Source: Tragulus kanchil (taxonomy: Eukaryota; Chordata; Mammalia; Artiodactyla; Tragulidae). Taken from it: a stretch of 64,000 bases of DNA. The notes beneath the pieces are model-generated. The model was not told the origin of the DNA. It did not search any database and saw only the letters and a program-made list of their open reading frames with translations. The DNA lies in NCBI GenBank assembly GCA_022376925.1, contig JAIOJX010000001.1, forward strand, positions 4,869,501 to 4,933,500, read 5' to 3'. The position numbers and the translations under genes are program-made. Position 1 is the stretch's first letter. Each line of letters begins with the position of its first letter. Below, piece by piece: positions 62,071 to 64,000 of the stretch.

Positions 62071-64000
62071 GGATTCCCCTCGTGCGGAGCTGCTCTGGAC
62101 CCAGCGAGAGTCTCCCCGGGGCTCGGACCTTTTCAGAAAGGTGGCACCCCCCACTGGCTTCGGCCCTGCTGAGTCTGGGTGGTGGAGAGAGATGTGTTCA
62201 GGGAACCAGTCAGTGCGTCTCCCCCCTTGGTGCCCGTCCAAAGTCCCAGGAACAGTGGGGGTGGGGGGCAGGGGGGAGGGCCGGGGGCGGGGCTGAGCGT
62301 GAGAGGCCGGTGAGGCGGCGGCCCGTGGACGGGCCCTCGGGCCCAGAAGCAGGGTGCGCTCTGCCCTGGCAGCTGACCCTTGCCCTGCCGCAAGTGTCCC
62401 TTGGCTCACAAAGCGTGGGAACGGCTCCACGTCCAGAGACAGGCTCCCAAACGCAGCTGCGAGGGCAGAGCGGCCAGGGCTGGTGTTCACCGTGTGGACA
62501 CCCTGTACCGGTCTTTGGGGTCACGGCTTGCAAGGGTTCTGTGGCTGTCGCCCCCCCCCCCCCCAGGGTGCTGGGCGTTGCCCCAGGCTCTGGGGGAACG
62601 GCCGTTCTCTTTGGAGCCAGACGTCGGGGCTCCGGCACCCCTGGGTGGGTGGGGTGGCCCTGCTTTCCAGTGGGCCTCTTTTGGGGAGGCCGCTGGATCA
62701 GGAGCTGGAGACGCTCAGCTTCTGATTGGAGACTTGTGGCATGGCTGGGGGGCCCAGGAGCACATCCTCCTGCTTCAGGGTGCACGACGGACTCACGGAA
62801 GGTGCCACCCCCGAGGTCAGGACCCTGGCTGGGCCGTCCCTGACCGGCAGGCCAGACGCAGGGACCAGCCCGTGCTGGGCGGGCCTCAGCGCTCCCCAGC
62901 CGTCCCCTTGGCCGAGTGGGTGAGGTGCTGCTGCTCCGGAGGAGAGGGGACCACGGGGACCGGGACCCAAGCCCGCCTGGGGCGTGGGCTTCCCGCCTCC
63001 TCGGGGTCACCCCGCGCCACGTGTGGATGGTACGGGCGGACAGGAAGAGCACAGACTCGCACTTCTGATTTGATCCTTTATTTACTCCTCTGGGGTTTGG
63101 CTTAGCCTTGGTAGAGCCAACCTAGACGTCTGATAGAAGGATAGCGGTTTGGACTTTATTAGTCCCTGAGGGTTGGCCAGGATTCCCTCGTGCGGAGCTG
63201 CTCTGGACCCAGCGAGAGTCTCCCCGGGGCTCGGACCTTTTCAGAAAGGTGGCACCCCCCACTGGCTTCGGCCCTGCTGAGTCTGGGTGGTGGAGAGAGA
63301 TGTGTTCAGGGAACCAGTCAGTGCGTCTCCCCCCTTGGTGCCCGTCCAAAGTCCCAGGAACAGTGGGGGTGGGGGGCAGGGGGGAGGGCCGGGGGCGGGG
63401 CTGAGCGTGAGAGGCCGGTGAGGCGGCGGCCCGTGGACGGGCCCTCGGGCCCAGAAGCAGGGTGCGCTCTGCCCTGGCAGCTGACCCTTGCCCTGCCGCA
63501 AGTGTCCCTTGGCTCACAAAGCGTGGGAACGGCTCCACGTCCAGAGACAGGCTCCCAAACGCAGCTGCGAGGGCAGAGCGGCCAGGGCTGGTGTTCACCG
63601 TGTGGACACCCTGTACCGGTCTTTGGGGTCACGGCTTGCAAGGGTTCTGTGGCTGTCGCCCCCCCCCCCCCCCAGGGTGCTGGGCGTTGCCCCAGGCTCT
63701 GGGGGAACGGCCGTTCTCTTTGGAGCCAGACGTCGGGGCTCCGGCACCCCTGGGTGGGTGGGGTGGCCCTGCTTTCCAGTGGGCCTCTTTTGGGGAGGCC
63801 GCTGGATCAGGAGCTGGAGACGCTCAGCTTCTGATTGGAGACTTGTGGCATGGCTGGGGGGCCCAGGAGCACATCCTCCTGCTTCAGGGTGCACGACGGA
63901 CTCACGGAAGGTGCCACCCCCGAGGTCAGGACCCTGGCTGGGCCGTCCCTGACCGGCAGGCCAGACGCAGGGACCAGCCCGTGCTGGGCGGGCCTCAGCG
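62071..64000. repeat. Tandem near-identical duplication 14, period 1108-1109 (cut by window end)
   Basis: Copy 1 is 62071-63179 and copy 2 runs from 63180 past the end of the window (64000 corresponds to about 62892). Differences include C-run length (14 against 15) near 62551/63659 and one C near the start of copy 2. Confidence 0.94.
63077..63160 (-). terminator. Two possible minus-strand poly(A) signals
   Basis: tttatt at 63077-63082 and 63155-63160 gives AATAAA twice on the minus strand within otherwise GC-rich DNA. They could end a minus-strand transcript entering from the right. No matching coding exon is recognised. Confidence 0.25.

Noticed and set aside
60282..62172. Long frames on both strands in the GC-rich block (368, 422 and 304 codons)
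   Set aside because: Overlapping frames in opposite directions with low-complexity composition. Stop codons are rare in such GC content, and no protein family motif is visible.

Overview
The window is mammalian nuclear DNA from a ruminant, most likely a bovid. The evidence is the interspersed repeats: BovB (RTE) LINE sequence with its YADD reverse-transcriptase motif, Bov-A2 SINEs, tRNA-Glu-derived CHR/Bov-tA SINEs, L1, and older MIR, L2 and MaLR elements. The two recognisable genes, a MAGE-A-like gene and TMEM185A, are neighbours in distal Xq28 of human, so this is very probably the X chromosome. The species cannot be fixed from the sequence alone.

Layout. 1-1840: flank with one SINE. 1842-5440: a minus-strand MAGE gene, with poly(A) signal, a coding exon (present twice), a small 5' non-coding exon and a GC-rich promoter carrying short tandem arrays with YY1-like and ETS-like motifs. 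5440-10115: MAGE upstream DNA running into a 5'-inverted BovB LINE. 10115-12480: unassigned. 12480-13450: the CpG island of TMEM185A, containing the counterpart of the human FRAXF compound repeat. 13085-54633: TMEM185A on the plus strand, seven coding exons giving a complete 350-codon reading frame, with a 3' UTR to a poly(A) signal at 55941. Its introns are filled with L1, MaLR, L2 and SINE sequence. 55960-64000: GC-rich intergenic DNA with two SINEs and no gene I can name.

The dominant oddity is structural. At 14 places a block of about 1.05-1.21 kb is followed directly, or after a few bases of filler, by a near-identical copy of itself. Several are chained so that some sequence occurs three times. 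The blocks ignore sequence class (MAGE exon, BovB, L1 edge, TMEM185A exon 2, GC-rich DNA), have nearly constant length, and mostly differ near the internal junction. I read them as unmerged overlaps from genome assembly, not as biology. About 15 kb of the 64 kb is then redundant, and both the second MAGE coding exon and the second TMEM185A exon 2 are probably false.

I found no undescribed gene system. The biologically most interesting items are the conserved FRAXF-type repeat with a 4-codon upstream ORF in the TMEM185A leader, and the YY1-like and ETS-like tandem arrays in the MAGE promoter.
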